Below are positions 43,371 to 53,364 of a stretch of DNA of 64,000 nt, in pieces. The notes below the pieces were generated by a model. It ran no database searches. It was not told the DNA's origin and was given only the letters and a program-made list of their open reading frames with translations. Origin of the DNA: Flavobacterium aerium (GTDB lineage: Bacteria; Bacteroidota; Bacteroidia; Flavobacteriales; Flavobacteriaceae). The stretch covers positions 310,001 to 374,000 of the forward strand of contig NZ_JARQWR010000002.1 of the NCBI RefSeq assembly GCF_030766725.1. Reading direction: 5' to 3'. The position numbers and the translations under genes were made by a program. Each line of letters begins with the position of its first letter. Position 1 is the stretch's first letter.

Positions 43371-43925
43371 TTATTGTAATAATACTGAATCAACTACGTG
43401 AATCACACCATTAGATTGGTATACGTCTGCGATTGTAACTGTTGATTTGTTTCCTTTTGCATCTTTCAATACTAATTTTTTACCATCCATCATTGCAGTC
43501 AATGTTCCACCACTTACTGTTTTTAAGGTAGCTTTACCATTTCCAGCTTTTATTGCTTTTGCAATTGCTGCACTGTCCATTTTACCGGCAACAACATGAT
43601 ACGTTAATACTGATTGTAACATTTTTAAATTTTCTGGTTTCAATAAAGTCTCTACTGTTCCTTTAGGTAATTTATTGAATGCTTCGTTTGTTGGTGCAAA
43701 TACCGTGAATGGTCCTGCTCCTTCTAATGTTTCAACTAATCCTGCTGCTTTTACTGCGGCAACTAATGTTGTATGATCTTTAGAATTTACTGCATTTTCG
43801 ATAATGTTTTTATTTGGGTACATCGGAGCACCTCCAACTTTAACAGATTTTTGAGCAAAAGCGGAAGCTCCAAATAACATTACAAAAGCAACTAGTGCAA
43901 CGGATAATAAATTTTTAGTTTTCAT
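43371..43925 (-). CDS. fasciclin (FAS1) domain secreted protein
   Basis: A 184-aa protein with a Sec signal peptide (SVALVAFVMLFGASAFAQKS). The mature part is one FAS1 domain: FTVFAPTNEAFNKLPKGTVE (H1 region), LKMLQSVLTYHVVAGKMDSA (YH motif), and VYQSNGVIHVVDSVLLQ (H2 region). FAS1 proteins mediate adhesion and are common on flavobacterial cell surfaces. The length is normal for a single-domain family member. It is a monocistronic gene, convergent with pheT. Confidence 0.93.
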   Translation of the reverse strand: MKTKNLLSVALVAFVMLFGASAFAQKSVKVGGAPMYPNKNIIENAVNSKDHTTLVAAVKAAGLVETLEGAGPFTVFAPTNEAFNKLPKGTVETLLKPENLKMLQSVLTYHVVAGKMDSAAIAKAIKAGNGKATLKTVSGGTLTAMMDGKKLVLKDAKGNKSTVTIADVYQSNGVIHVVDSVLLQ

Positions 43926-44190
43926 GATAAATGATTTTTTAAAGTTTAATTTATAATGTCATTTACGGGAATAGATTCGTCTTGGTTTTGTTAAAACGAA
44001 TTTTAACATTTATTTAAGAAACATGATGTTTTGTAATTGAAATAATCTATTGATTAACAGTAGATTGTAGATTTATATAAATGATTTATTTTAAGGGACT
44101 CATTTTGGATGCTTGAAGTAGAGTCAGGTATTATTACGTTTAAAGGAGCTCGTTAAACCAAAATTCTATTTATAAAAGTATAGGCATAAA
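43926..44190. other. intergenic region upstream of the fasciclin gene
   Basis: About 265 nt between the fasciclin start and the rpsA terminator. It probably contains the fasciclin promoter, but I see no clean TAnnTTTG box and no gene. Confidence 0.4.
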
Positions 44191-44220
44191 AAAAAGTCCC
44201 TAATTGCTTAGGGACTTTTC
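44191..44220 (-). terminator. rho-independent terminator after rpsA
   Basis: AAAAGTCCCTAA pairs with TTAGGGACTTTT around a 4-nt loop; on the minus strand the T run follows. It is 24 nt past the rpsA stop. Confidence 0.9.
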
Positions 44221-44243
44221 TAGTATATAAGATGGATTAGAGA

Positions 44244-46022
44244 TTATTTCTCTCCTCTGTCCATTCTTTCTTTTAATTCAGCTAATACATCAAGATCACC
44301 TAATGTAGTTTTCTCAGAATTATTAGAAGATGATGAATTATTGTTGTTGTTTTCAACAGCAGTTTTCACATTTTTCTCTTCTTCTTCTCTGAAAATAGCA
44401 GTATGAGAAGCTACAACTCTTTTGAATTCTTTGTTGAATTCAATTACTTTAAAGTCAGCAGTATCACCTTTTTTCAATTTCTTACCGTCTTCTTTTTCAA
44501 GGTGACGTGTAGGAATGAAAGCAACGATATCTTCTCCAAATTCTACTGTAGCACCTTTGTCAACAATTTCTGAGATCTCACCAGAGTGGATAGTTCCAAC
44601 TGCGAATGAATCCTCATATTTGTCCCATGGGTTAGAAGTAGTTTGTTTGTGACCTAAAGATAATTTACGTCCTTCAACATCTAATTCTAATACTACAACA
44701 TCTAATTTTTCACCAACATTTACAAATTCAGATGGGTGTTTAATTTTCTTAGTCCAAGATAAGTCAGAGATGTAAATTAATCCATCAATTCCTTCTTCTA
44801 ATTCTACGAAAATACCAAAGTTTGTAAAGTTTCTAACGATACCTGTATGTTTAGAACCTACTGGGTATTTAGAAGTGATATCAGTCCATGGATCTTGAGT
44901 TAATTGTTTGATACCTAATGACATCTTACGATCATCTCTATCTAATGTTAAGATAACAGCTTCTACTACATCACCAACTTTCACGAAATCTTGAGCAGAT
45001 CTTAAGTGAGTTGACCATGACATTTCAGAAACGTGGATTAGACCTTCTACACCTTCAGCAACTTCGATGAAAGCACCGTAGTCAGCAATAACTACTACTT
45101 TACCTTTAACTTTGTCACCAATTTGTAATTTAGAATCTAATGCATCCCATGGGTGAGCGTTTAATTGTTTTAAACCTAATTGAATTCTTGTTTTCTCGTC
45201 ATCAAAGTCAAGAATAACAACATTTAATTTTTGGTCTAATTCAAGAACTTCACTTGGGTGGTTAATTCTACTCCAAGAAAGGTCAGTAATGTGGATTAAT
45301 CCATCTACACCACCTAAGTCAATGAACACACCATAAGAAGTAATGTTTTTAACAACACCTTCTAATACTTGTCCTTTTTCTAATTGACCGATAATTTCTT
45401 TTTTCTGTACTTCGATATCTGCTTCAATAAGCGCTTTATGAGAAACAACAACGTTTTTGAACTCATGGTTAATTTTAACCACTTTGAATTCCATAGTTTT
45501 GTTTACATATTGATCGTAATCTCTAATTGGTTTAACATCAATTTGAGATCCTGGTAAGAATGCTTCAATACCGAATACGTCAACGATCATACCACCTTTA
45601 GTTCTGCATTTAACAAAACCATTAACGATTTCACCTGTTTCGTTAGCATTGATAACTCTATCCCAAGCTTTAATTGTACGAGCTTTTCTGTGAGATAATA
45701 CTAATTGTCCTGATTTGTCTTCACGAATGTCGATTAATACTTCAACTTTATCACCTACTTTAAGGTTTGGGTTGTAACGGAATTCGTTTAAAGAGATAAC
45801 TCCTTCAGATTTTGCATTGATGTCAATGATAGCTTCTCTGTCAGTTAATCTAACTACGACACCTTCTACTACATCTTCACTATCAGTTGAAACAAAAGTT
45901 TTGTCAACTAATTCTTCAAATTCTCTAAGATTTTTTTCGTCTACTGCATCGATACCTTCTTCGAAGTTATGCCAGTTAAAATTAGCTAAAAAATCTTCTT
46001 GTGTTTTTACTTGTTCAGACAT
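44244..46022 (-). CDS. rpsA: 30S ribosomal protein S1
   Basis: A 592-aa protein made of repeated S1 (OB-fold) domains. Six are visible in order, with the repeat starts SEDVVEGVVVRLTDREAIID, NETGEIVNGFVKCRTKGGMI, GQVLEGVVKNITSYGVFIDL, GDKVKGKVVVIADYGAFIEV, GSKHTGIVRNFTNFGIFVEL and GTIHSGEISEIVDKGATVEF. S1 unfolds mRNA on the 30S subunit and helps start translation, which matters in a phylum where Shine-Dalgarno sites are weak. The C-terminal tail is Asn/Ser-rich (NNNNNSSSSNNSEK). It has a good promoter about 120 nt upstream. Confidence 0.97.
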   Translation of the reverse strand: MSEQVKTQEDFLANFNWHNFEEGIDAVDEKNLREFEELVDKTFVSTDSEDVVEGVVVRLTDREAIIDINAKSEGVISLNEFRYNPNLKVGDKVEVLIDIREDKSGQLVLSHRKARTIKAWDRVINANETGEIVNGFVKCRTKGGMIVDVFGIEAFLPGSQIDVKPIRDYDQYVNKTMEFKVVKINHEFKNVVVSHKALIEADIEVQKKEIIGQLEKGQVLEGVVKNITSYGVFIDLGGVDGLIHITDLSWSRINHPSEVLELDQKLNVVILDFDDEKTRIQLGLKQLNAHPWDALDSKLQIGDKVKGKVVVIADYGAFIEVAEGVEGLIHVSEMSWSTHLRSAQDFVKVGDVVEAVILTLDRDDRKMSLGIKQLTQDPWTDITSKYPVGSKHTGIVRNFTNFGIFVELEEGIDGLIYISDLSWTKKIKHPSEFVNVGEKLDVVVLELDVEGRKLSLGHKQTTSNPWDKYEDSFAVGTIHSGEISEIVDKGATVEFGEDIVAFIPTRHLEKEDGKKLKKGDTADFKVIEFNKEFKRVVASHTAIFREEEEKNVKTAVENNNNNSSSSNNSEKTTLGDLDVLAELKERMDRGEK

Positions 46023-46142
46023 TGCTGATATAAAATTTGTATTCTGTATTCTCTCGAGTTTCTTTATGCGATAGAAAACAACAGAAGTGTTTTACATAAA
46101 TAGTTGATACCTAATGGAAACTCTTCTCCGCCAAAAGGTGCG

Positions 46143-46172
46143 CAAAATTAATACTTTTTTATCTATTTACAA
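46143..46172 (-). promoter_or_regulatory. Bacteroidota sigma-A promoter of rpsA
   Basis: On the minus strand TTG (46172-46170), a 19-nt spacer, then TAATTTTG (46150-46143), a full match to TTG-N19-TAnnTTTG. It predicts a transcript with about 110 nt of leader before the rpsA start, room for autoregulation. Confidence 0.75.
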
Positions 46173-46234
46173 AAAATATCAATAAAAATCTTTGATTATG
46201 AAGTAGTTCACTCTACCTACTCTATTATAGAATG

Positions 46235-46271
46235 CAAAAAAGCTATCTTTTTGATGAGATAGCTTTCTTTA
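46235..46271 (-). terminator. rho-independent terminator of the nucleoside permease gene
   Basis: AAAGCTATCT pairs with AGATAGCTTT around an 8-nt loop with T runs. It lies 17 nt past the stop at 46288 (minus strand). Confidence 0.82.
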
Positions 46272-46287
46272 TATATTTTATTTATGA

Positions 46288-47544
46288 TTAGTGACTAATG
46301 TGTGCCACATCTTTTGGTTCATGCTTATATTTGAATATAAAAGGGAACACTATCGCTAAAACAAGCGCATAGGAAGCAAATGTAATCCAGATTCCTTGCC
46401 AGTCTTTGGATTGATCAGCATACGTGAAAAACGTTTCAATAATATATCCACTCGCGAAACTTCCAAATAAAGCACCAAAACCATTCACCATCATCATGAA
46501 TAATCCTTGTGCACTACCACGAATAGTTTCATCGGTTTGTGTTTCCACAAATAAAGATCCAGAAATATTGAAGAAGTCAAATGCCATACCATAGATAATA
46601 CAAGAAAGTACAATCATCCAAAGTCCATCAGCAGGATTTCCAAAAGCAAATAATCCAAATCGTAATACCCAAGCAATCATACTGAATAGCATTACATATT
46701 TAATTCCAAAATTACGCAAGAAGAATGGAATTGCTAATATGAAGAGTGTCTCAGATATTTGAGAAACCGACATAATAATAGCTGGATATTTCACTGCAAT
46801 TAAGCCTTTGTATTCCTCTACATTTTTAAAATCATGTAAATAAGTATCTCCATAAGCATTTGTAAGCTGTAACGCTGCTCCTAATAACATAGAAAAGATA
46901 AAGAAAATAGCAAAATTCTTGTTTTTAAACAAGGTAAAAGCTTTTAAACCTAAGGCATCTACAAATGTTTTACTAGCAATATCTTTAGCTCTTGGAGGAC
47001 ATTTAGGTAATGTGAAGGCATACAGACCTAGTAATAATGAAATCGCTGAAGCTATATAAAATTGATTTGCTGATGTTTCATTATGCGTTAAGCTTACTGT
47101 CCACAAAGCAATGATAAAACCAATGGTTCCCCAAATACGAATCGGTGGATAGTCTTTTACAACATCTTTACCGTTTGTTTTAAGGGCATTATAAGCTACC
47201 GTAATCGAAAGTGATAAGGTAGGCATATAGAAAATCATATTAATCAGAATAATTACAAAAAAGGAAGAAGGAGTTTCTGCCAAAGGAAGACAGAATAAAG
47301 TCACTGCTCCCATGATATGGAAAAAACCATATAGTTTTTCGGCATTGATCCAACGATCGGAAATAATTCCTGCTAATGCAGGCATAAAAACAGCTGAGAT
47401 TCCCATTGTGGAGAAAATAGCTCCAAATTCAGTACCCGACCATTGTTTATTTTGAAACCAGTATGCACCAATAGTCAGTAGCCAAGCGCCCCAAATAAAA
47501 AACTGCAAAACATTCATCAATATCAGACGATTCTTAATACTCAT
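46288..47544 (-). CDS. nucleoside permease, MFS (NupG/XapB type)
   Basis: A 418-aa major facilitator with 12 helices. The N-terminus NRLILMNVLQFFIWGAWLLT with IGAYWFQNKQWSGTEFG and the loop FMPALAGIISDRWINAEKLY match the nucleoside:H+ symporter family (NHS). The segment YPPIRIWGTIGFIIALWTVS is also typical. It imports nucleosides for salvage. The substrate range is unknown. It has its own terminator. Confidence 0.9.
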   Translation of the reverse strand: MSIKNRLILMNVLQFFIWGAWLLTIGAYWFQNKQWSGTEFGAIFSTMGISAVFMPALAGIISDRWINAEKLYGFFHIMGAVTLFCLPLAETPSSFFVIILINMIFYMPTLSLSITVAYNALKTNGKDVVKDYPPIRIWGTIGFIIALWTVSLTHNETSANQFYIASAISLLLGLYAFTLPKCPPRAKDIASKTFVDALGLKAFTLFKNKNFAIFFIFSMLLGAALQLTNAYGDTYLHDFKNVEEYKGLIAVKYPAIIMSVSQISETLFILAIPFFLRNFGIKYVMLFSMIAWVLRFGLFAFGNPADGLWMIVLSCIIYGMAFDFFNISGSLFVETQTDETIRGSAQGLFMMMVNGFGALFGSFASGYIIETFFTYADQSKDWQGIWITFASYALVLAIVFPFIFKYKHEPKDVAHISH

Positions 47545-47709
47545 AGTATTTTTATATTTTTAATTGTAGTTCAAAAAATTGCAATAAAAGCTGGTAAAAC
47601 TATTAATAATTATTGATATGGGCTGTAAAACTTTTTAAGAATTTTGAACAGCGATATTCTTTAAAAATAATAGAAATTAAAATACGGCTTTAAATTACTG
47701 ATTATGAAT

Positions 47710-48402
47710 CTATTTTTGAAGTGCTTTATGAACTAAATCTAAAATTATGCGAAATTGTTCTGCTCGATCTAGATTAGAATTATTGATTTTTATGGCATCT
47801 TCGGCCATAACTAAAGGAGAATCTTCACGATGTGTATCGATATAATCGCGTTCTACTACATTTTTATAGACATCTTGATATAGGACAGTTTGTCCTTTGG
47901 CAATCAACTCGTCATATCGTCTTTGAGCACGTGTTTCAGGGCTTGCTGTCATGAATATTTTTAATTCTGCTTCTGGAAAAACAACGGTTCCGATGTCTCT
48001 TCCGTCCATCACAATTCCTTTGTTTTTACCCATTTCTTTTTGTTGTTCTACTAATTTTGCACGTACTTCTGATATTTCAGCTATTTTACTAACAAAATTA
48101 GAAACTTCAAGCGTTCGAATTTCTTTTTCTACATTCACATCATTCAAGTACATTTCAGAAAATCCTAAATTAAAATTGTATTGAAATAATAATTTAATAT
48201 CCGAAAGATGTTGTACCAAATTAGCTTTATCAAAATGATCTTGATCAATCCAATGATTGCGCATAGCATATAATGTTACGGCACGATACATTGCGCCAGT
48301 ATCTACATATACATAGCCTAATTGTTGTGCTAATTCTTTAGCAATTGTACTTTTTCCTGTAGAGGAAAATCCGTCGATAGCGATGGTTATTCTTTTTTCC
48401 AA
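47710..48402 (-). CDS. cmk: cytidylate kinase
   Basis: A 230-aa protein that matches Cmk: the P-loop GFSSTGKSTIAKEL, YVDTGAMYRAVTLYA, GIVMDGRDIGTVVFPEAELK, and the LID/Arg region TASPETRAQRRYDEL. It phosphorylates CMP and dCMP to the diphosphate for pyrimidine supply. It is 5 nt downstream of porQ on the same strand, the gene order (lon, porQ, cmk on one strand) seen in flavobacteria. The length is normal. Confidence 0.97.
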   Translation of the reverse strand: MEKRITIAIDGFSSTGKSTIAKELAQQLGYVYVDTGAMYRAVTLYAMRNHWIDQDHFDKANLVQHLSDIKLLFQYNFNLGFSEMYLNDVNVEKEIRTLEVSNFVSKIAEISEVRAKLVEQQKEMGKNKGIVMDGRDIGTVVFPEAELKIFMTASPETRAQRRYDELIAKGQTVLYQDVYKNVVERDYIDTHREDSPLVMAEDAIKINNSNLDRAEQFRIILDLVHKALQK

Positions 48403-48407
48403 AATTA

Positions 48408-49427
48408 TTATTGAAGGTTAATCGTTAATCCAAACAAACTAGTATTGGCCGCAACCGTATATCTAGAGTAAGAATAATCAAATCTAATATTATTAAAACG
48501 TAATCCGAATCCTGCCGAAATTCCAGAGAAATTTCGTTGGTCGGTGATACGAAGCTCCTCACCTCTTCTAAAGTTATAGCTTAAACGTATATTAAAACTC
48601 TTTCCTGGAAATAATTCTGCACCTAATATTACATGTCGCAATGCATTGTTGATAAAAGATACTTTTTCACGAACTACTTCACCGTCTAAACTTTGTTCCT
48701 CTCGGGCAGGATTAGAAAAAGCAATATTCCATTGCTGTAAATTCTCTAAAGTCAAATGCCAACGTACAGGAACATTTTCTACTTCTTGTGAAATTCCTGC
48801 AATAATTTCCAAAGGTAATTTTTCATTTGCTCCAGCATAAGTCGTAAATTGAGTTCCAATGTTACGAATTGCCAAACCTATATTTATATCATTATCTTCG
48901 TCTACATATAAAGCTCCTAAATCGATCGCACCTCCAAAAGAGTTGTATGTTTCCAGAGTTGAAGAAATCATCTTTAAATTGGCTCCTACATAAATATCTG
49001 TCCAAGGTATGTTATATGCATATCCTAATGATAAAGCCATTTCACTCCCCGTAAAACTTGAGGTTAATGATCCGTTTTCATCTCGTCCCTCAAAGGATCC
49101 ATAATTCACATAATTTACTCCTGCATGAAACGTTTGCTTATGACGGTCATACGTATAAGCATAGGCTGCTGTTCCATAGGTAACCTCTCCATAATAACTC
49201 CCATAATTGACGGATAAATGGTTGTCCATTTCACTATTTATTGTGGCAGGATTAAATAATCCTTGGTTTACATCATAATCATATATTGTTACTGTTTTTC
49301 CACCAAGAGCTGCTTGCCTCGGTGAAGTAACTAAATTTAAAAACTGATAGGTATATTTACCTCCTATCTGACCATAGGAAACGGAACAAACTAATATCAG
49401 AAAATAAAAAAATATGTTTTTTTGCAT
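48408..49427 (-). CDS. porQ: type IX secretion system protein PorQ
   Basis: A 339-aa outer membrane barrel protein (PorV/PorQ family, FadL-like). A signal peptide (MQKNIFFYFLILVCSVSYGQ) precedes GGKYTYQFLNLVTSPRQAAL with GGKTVTIYDYDVNQGLFNPA, then many beta strands and the end SLFGLTINLQ. PorQ is part of the T9SS attachment complex that exports proteins with C-terminal sorting signals, as in gliding and cell-surface enzymes. The start is the ATG at 49425-49427, since the earlier in-frame ATG at 49461-49463 adds 12 non-signal residues. It sits between cmk and lon. Confidence 0.93.
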   Translation of the reverse strand: MQKNIFFYFLILVCSVSYGQIGGKYTYQFLNLVTSPRQAALGGKTVTIYDYDVNQGLFNPATINSEMDNHLSVNYGSYYGEVTYGTAAYAYTYDRHKQTFHAGVNYVNYGSFEGRDENGSLTSSFTGSEMALSLGYAYNIPWTDIYVGANLKMISSTLETYNSFGGAIDLGALYVDEDNDINIGLAIRNIGTQFTTYAGANEKLPLEIIAGISQEVENVPVRWHLTLENLQQWNIAFSNPAREEQSLDGEVVREKVSFINNALRHVILGAELFPGKSFNIRLSYNFRRGEELRITDQRNFSGISAGFGLRFNNIRFDYSYSRYTVAANTSLFGLTINLQ

Positions 49428-49510
49428 GTTGAGCAATCGATGAATCCAGAATATATAACGCAAGTACGAAGATATTATTTTTAATAAATAAACACTCTTT
49501 TTAAATAATA

Positions 49511-49569
49511 AATTCCAAAAAACTAAACTGTACCTTATTTTATAAGATTATGTTTAGTTTTTTGGAATT
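49511..49569. terminator. 18-bp perfect inverted repeat between porQ and lon
   Basis: AATTCCAAAAAACTAAAC (49511-49528) pairs exactly with GTTTAGTTTTTTGGAATT (49552-49569) around a 23-nt loop. It lies 27 nt past the lon stop (minus strand), so a terminator of lon is the simplest reading, although the GC content is low and the U run is inside the stem. Confidence 0.6.
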
Positions 49570-49596
49570 TTAAATGTTATTTATTCTAAGATTTCC

Positions 49597-52047
49597 TTAT
49601 AATTTCTTAGCGTGTTTTGGTTTTTGATCTGTAATAGCAATTGCTAATACTTCACTCATTTCTTTCACGTAATGGAAGGTTAATCCTTCTAAATATTCAG
49701 GTTTAATTTCATCAATATCTCTTTTGTTTTCATGACATAGGATGATCTCTTTAATCTTAGCACGTTTTGCTGCTAAAATCTTTTCTTTGATTCCTCCTAC
49801 CGGTAATACTTTACCACGTAAAGTAATTTCACCAGTCATGGCTAAACTTTTTTTGATTTTTCGTTGTAAGAAAGAAGAAACTAAAGAAGTCAACATGGCA
49901 ATACCGGCACTCGGACCGTCTTTAGGCGTTGCTCCTTCTGGTACGTGAATATGCACATTGAATTTTTCTAAAACCTCAGGGTCAATTCCTAATAATTCGG
50001 CATTAGCTTTAATATACTCCATTGCTAAAGTAGCAGATTCTTTCATTACATTTCCTAAATTACCTGTTAAGGTCAAGTTTCCTTTTCCTTTAGATAAAAT
50101 AGATTCAATAAATAAAATATCGCCTCCTACACTAGTCCAAGCTAATCCTGTAACCACTCCTGCCGCATCATTGTTTTCGTACTTATCACGTTCTAAACGA
50201 GGTGCACCCAAAACAGTGATAACATCTTCATCGGTTACTTTCACATTATATGGTTCTTCCATAGCAACTGATTTCGCTACGTTTCGAATCATTTTGGCAA
50301 TTTGCTTTTCTAATCCTCTTACACCAGATTCACGGGTATATCCTTCTACAATTTTTTCCAATTGTTTTTTCCCAATGTTTAACTCTTTTGCAGTCAAACC
50401 GTGTTCTTTCAATTGTTTTGGTAATAAATGTTGACGTGCAATTTCAACTTTTTCTTCAATAGTATACCCGGTCATATTAATGACTTCCATTCTATCTTTT
50501 AATGCCGGCTGAATGCTAGCCATATTATTTGAAGTAGCAATAAACATTACTTTGGATAAATCAAATCCCATTTCTAAGAAATTATCATAGAAATCGCTAT
50601 TTTGTTCTGGATCTAATACTTCTAGTAATGCAGAAGATGGATCTCCATTATTACTATAGGATAGCTTATCAATTTCATCCAGTACAAATACAGGATTTGA
50701 AGTTCCCGCTTTTTTAAGGCTTTGAATAATTCGCCCTGGCATTGCTCCTATATAGGTTTTCCTGTGTCCTCTAATTTCGGCTTCATCACGTAAACCACCT
50801 AAAGAGATACGTACATACTCTCTGCCTAGAGCTTCAGCTACAGATTTTCCAATCGATGTTTTACCTACTCCTGGAGGTCCATATAAACATAGGATTGGCG
50901 ATTTCATATCATTGCGCAGTTTTAAGACTGCCAAATGTTCGATAATTCTTTTTTTAACGTCGTCTAAACCAAAATGATCACGATCTAAGACTTTTTGAGC
51001 ACGTTTTAAATCGAAATTGTCTTTAGAAAAACTATTCCATGGTAATTCAACAAAAAGCTCCAAATAGTTTCTCTGAATAGAAAATTCAGCCATTTGAGGA
51101 TTCATGCGTTGTAACTTAGACAACTCTTTTTCAAAGTGTTGCTTTGTTTTATCGTCCCATTTTTTAGTTTTTGCTTTTTCACGCAAATCTTCTATTTCTT
51201 CTTCATGTGAAACACCACCCAATTCTTCCTGAATGGTCTTCATTTGCTGTTGCAAGAAATATTCTCTTTGTTGTTGATCTAAGTCAAAACGAACTTTAGA
51301 TTGAATATCGTTCTTCAATTCTAATTTTTGAAGATCTAAATTCATGTAACGCAATGTTTCTAATGCTCTTTCTTTTAAATCATTGATCATCAATAATCCT
51401 TGTTTCTCTTTTACCGTCAAATTCATATTAGACGATACAAAGTTGATTAAGAATGATTTACTCTCAATGTTTCGGATAGCAAAAGTTGCTTCAGTAGGAA
51501 TGTTTGGACTTTCTTTTATTATTTGAATAGCCAACTCCTTAATAGAATCAATTATAGCAGTGAATTCTTCCTCGTTATTATCAGGTCTATTCTCAGGAAC
51601 TTCCTTCACAATAGCTTTGATATAAGGTTCTTCACTTGTTACTTCTTCAATTTCAAAGCGTTTCTTACCTTGTAGAATTACAGTTGTATTTCCATCAGGC
51701 ATTTTTAAAACGCGTAAAATTCGGGCAACAGTTCCTACTTTATTAATATCATTAATTGTAGGCTCTTCTACATTTTCATCCAATTGAGAAACTACTCCAA
51801 TAGTTTTTCCTCCTGCATTAGCATCATTAATCAATTTTATCGATTTATCTCTTCCTGCAGTGATAGGAATAACAACACCAGGGAATAAAACCGTATTACG
51901 CAAAGGTAAAATAGGCAATTCGTGTGGCAGTTCTTCATTGTTCATCTCTTCCTCGTCCTCTGGAGTCATCAATGGAATTAATTCCGCTTCAGAATCAAAC
52001 TCTTGAAGTGACAAACTGTCAATATTTAGTATTTTGTGATTCGACAT
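49597..52047 (-). CDS. lon: ATP-dependent Lon protease
   Basis: An 816-aa protein of normal Lon length. Order: N-terminal LON substrate domain (~35-235, [20 protein letters not shown]), a coiled-coil segment ([20 protein letters not shown]), the AAA+ domain with Walker [15 protein letters not shown] and Walker [10 protein letters not shown], and the peptidase domain with catalytic Ser in [12 protein letters not shown] and Lys in the following helix. It degrades damaged and regulatory proteins. The ATG at 52045-52047 gives [10 protein letters not shown]; an earlier ATG at 52069-52071 would add MTKRPKKT. A hairpin follows at 49511-49569. Confidence 0.97.
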   Translation of the reverse strand: MSNHKILNIDSLSLQEFDSEAELIPLMTPEDEEEMNNEELPHELPILPLRNTVLFPGVVIPITAGRDKSIKLINDANAGGKTIGVVSQLDENVEEPTINDINKVGTVARILRVLKMPDGNTTVILQGKKRFEIEEVTSEEPYIKAIVKEVPENRPDNNEEEFTAIIDSIKELAIQIIKESPNIPTEATFAIRNIESKSFLINFVSSNMNLTVKEKQGLLMINDLKERALETLRYMNLDLQKLELKNDIQSKVRFDLDQQQREYFLQQQMKTIQEELGGVSHEEEIEDLREKAKTKKWDDKTKQHFEKELSKLQRMNPQMAEFSIQRNYLELFVELPWNSFSKDNFDLKRAQKVLDRDHFGLDDVKKRIIEHLAVLKLRNDMKSPILCLYGPPGVGKTSIGKSVAEALGREYVRISLGGLRDEAEIRGHRKTYIGAMPGRIIQSLKKAGTSNPVFVLDEIDKLSYSNNGDPSSALLEVLDPEQNSDFYDNFLEMGFDLSKVMFIATSNNMASIQPALKDRMEVINMTGYTIEEKVEIARQHLLPKQLKEHGLTAKELNIGKKQLEKIVEGYTRESGVRGLEKQIAKMIRNVAKSVAMEEPYNVKVTDEDVITVLGAPRLERDKYENNDAAGVVTGLAWTSVGGDILFIESILSKGKGNLTLTGNLGNVMKESATLAMEYIKANAELLGIDPEVLEKFNVHIHVPEGATPKDGPSAGIAMLTSLVSSFLQRKIKKSLAMTGEITLRGKVLPVGGIKEKILAAKRAKIKEIILCHENKRDIDEIKPEYLEGLTFHYVKEMSEVLAIAITDQKPKHAKKL

Positions 52048-52192
52048 AGTTTTTTTCGGTCGTTTTGTCATTAAACTTTAATTGTTCTTTAAATCAAAAA
52101 AATCGTTTGGGAACAATTACTTAGCTGTATATCAATATTTATATAAAAGTATACTATGGTATTTGTATAAGTATTGACAATCATTGTGCCAT

Positions 52193-52222
52193 AAAAAAAT
52201 CCGCCAATAATGACGGATTTTA
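52193..52222 (-). terminator. rho-independent terminator of the DUF6252 lipoprotein gene
   Basis: AAAATCCG pairs with CGGATTTT around a 10-nt loop, T run on the minus strand; 22 nt past the stop at 52245. Confidence 0.82.
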
Positions 52223-52244
52223 ATTCTATATATAAACGTATTCT

Positions 52245-53156
52245 TTAATATTCTACATCAAAAGCACCTTCTGATACTTGGTAAGTAATAGTTCCTGTTC
52301 CTGGAGCAGTTACAAAACTAAAAGTACCTTTTATACGATCGGCTGTTTTACTAATGATTTTAATTGTTCCTGATGCAGCAGGTAATGATGTTCCATTATT
52401 GTATTTAGCAGCAGGTATTTGACCTAATACACCAGAAATTTGATAAGTTCCCACTGCGATATTTTCTGCAAAATTTAAACCGATATTAAAATTGTTAGAT
52501 GTTTTACTAGCAACAATGCTAAATTGGTTGTTAACAATAGCCACAGTAATATTATTTTCAACAAATTCAACACCGTCTACTTTTGCAAAGAAAGTATCTT
52601 CTACAACTCCAGTTTCTGTTGTATCATACGGTAAATTTGTAAAAATCCCTTCTGTGAAATCTATAGCAGGAATATTTGTTACATTAAAGTCACTCCAAAA
52701 ACCTTTATATTTAAAAGTTCCTGATATCGTTTTATTAGTTGTATTGATCGTTGTAATTTTAACTTCACTAAAAGGAACAACACTTGGATCATTTCCTAAA
52801 TATACATTAGAATAACCATATCCATTTGTTGTATTTGAAGGGGTATATTCAACTAAGGCATTATTTACGTAAGTACCTACGGTAGTTCCATCAATAATAA
52901 ACCCAAAATGTTCTCCATTTGTACCTCTTGTTGCTACAATACGGATTTTATTATTTGCAATTACAGCGTTTGTACTAGAAGAAACAAATGTTTGTCCGTT
53001 GAAGTTTACTTTAAAGGACGAATTATTTGGAGTTAAACCACCATTACCTCCATTGTCAACACCCAAAGCTGGATCTAATGGTTCATTATCACATGCAGTA
53101 AAGCTTATCGCTCCGATCATCAGGAATAAAACTGATAAAAATTTAATTTTTTTCAT
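52245..53156 (-). CDS. DUF6252-type two-domain lipoprotein
   Basis: A 303-aa protein with a lipoprotein signal (MKKIKFLSVLFLMIGAISFT then AC). The mature part has two related beta-rich repeats, each beginning with a strand such as FKVNFNGQTFVSSSTNAVIA and FFAKVDGVEFVENNITVAI, followed by a Gly/Asn-rich strand set that ends GTYVNNALVEYT and GTYQISGV. This is the DUF6252 pattern, frequent on flavobacterial cell surfaces with unknown function. The Gly-rich linker after the lipobox (GVDNGGNGGLTPNNS) suggests exposure away from the membrane. Confidence 0.8.
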   Translation of the reverse strand: MKKIKFLSVLFLMIGAISFTACDNEPLDPALGVDNGGNGGLTPNNSSFKVNFNGQTFVSSSTNAVIANNKIRIVATRGTNGEHFGFIIDGTTVGTYVNNALVEYTPSNTTNGYGYSNVYLGNDPSVVPFSEVKITTINTTNKTISGTFKYKGFWSDFNVTNIPAIDFTEGIFTNLPYDTTETGVVEDTFFAKVDGVEFVENNITVAIVNNQFSIVASKTSNNFNIGLNFAENIAVGTYQISGVLGQIPAAKYNNGTSLPAASGTIKIISKTADRIKGTFSFVTAPGTGTITYQVSEGAFDVEY

Positions 53157-53364
53157 TTCTGGATTTATCTAAAAATTAATTATTAATTTTCAAATATAAC
53201 TATTTTAATAAATTATTAAGGAATACAGTATAAAAAATACACATTTTTAGAATTATTATGAAATGGTCTGTATTTATTGTACTGTAGAAATAAAATATTT
53301 TTTTTTCAAAAAGTGTAACAATTGAAAAAAAGATAAGTCATTATAAAAAAGAACACAAATTAGT

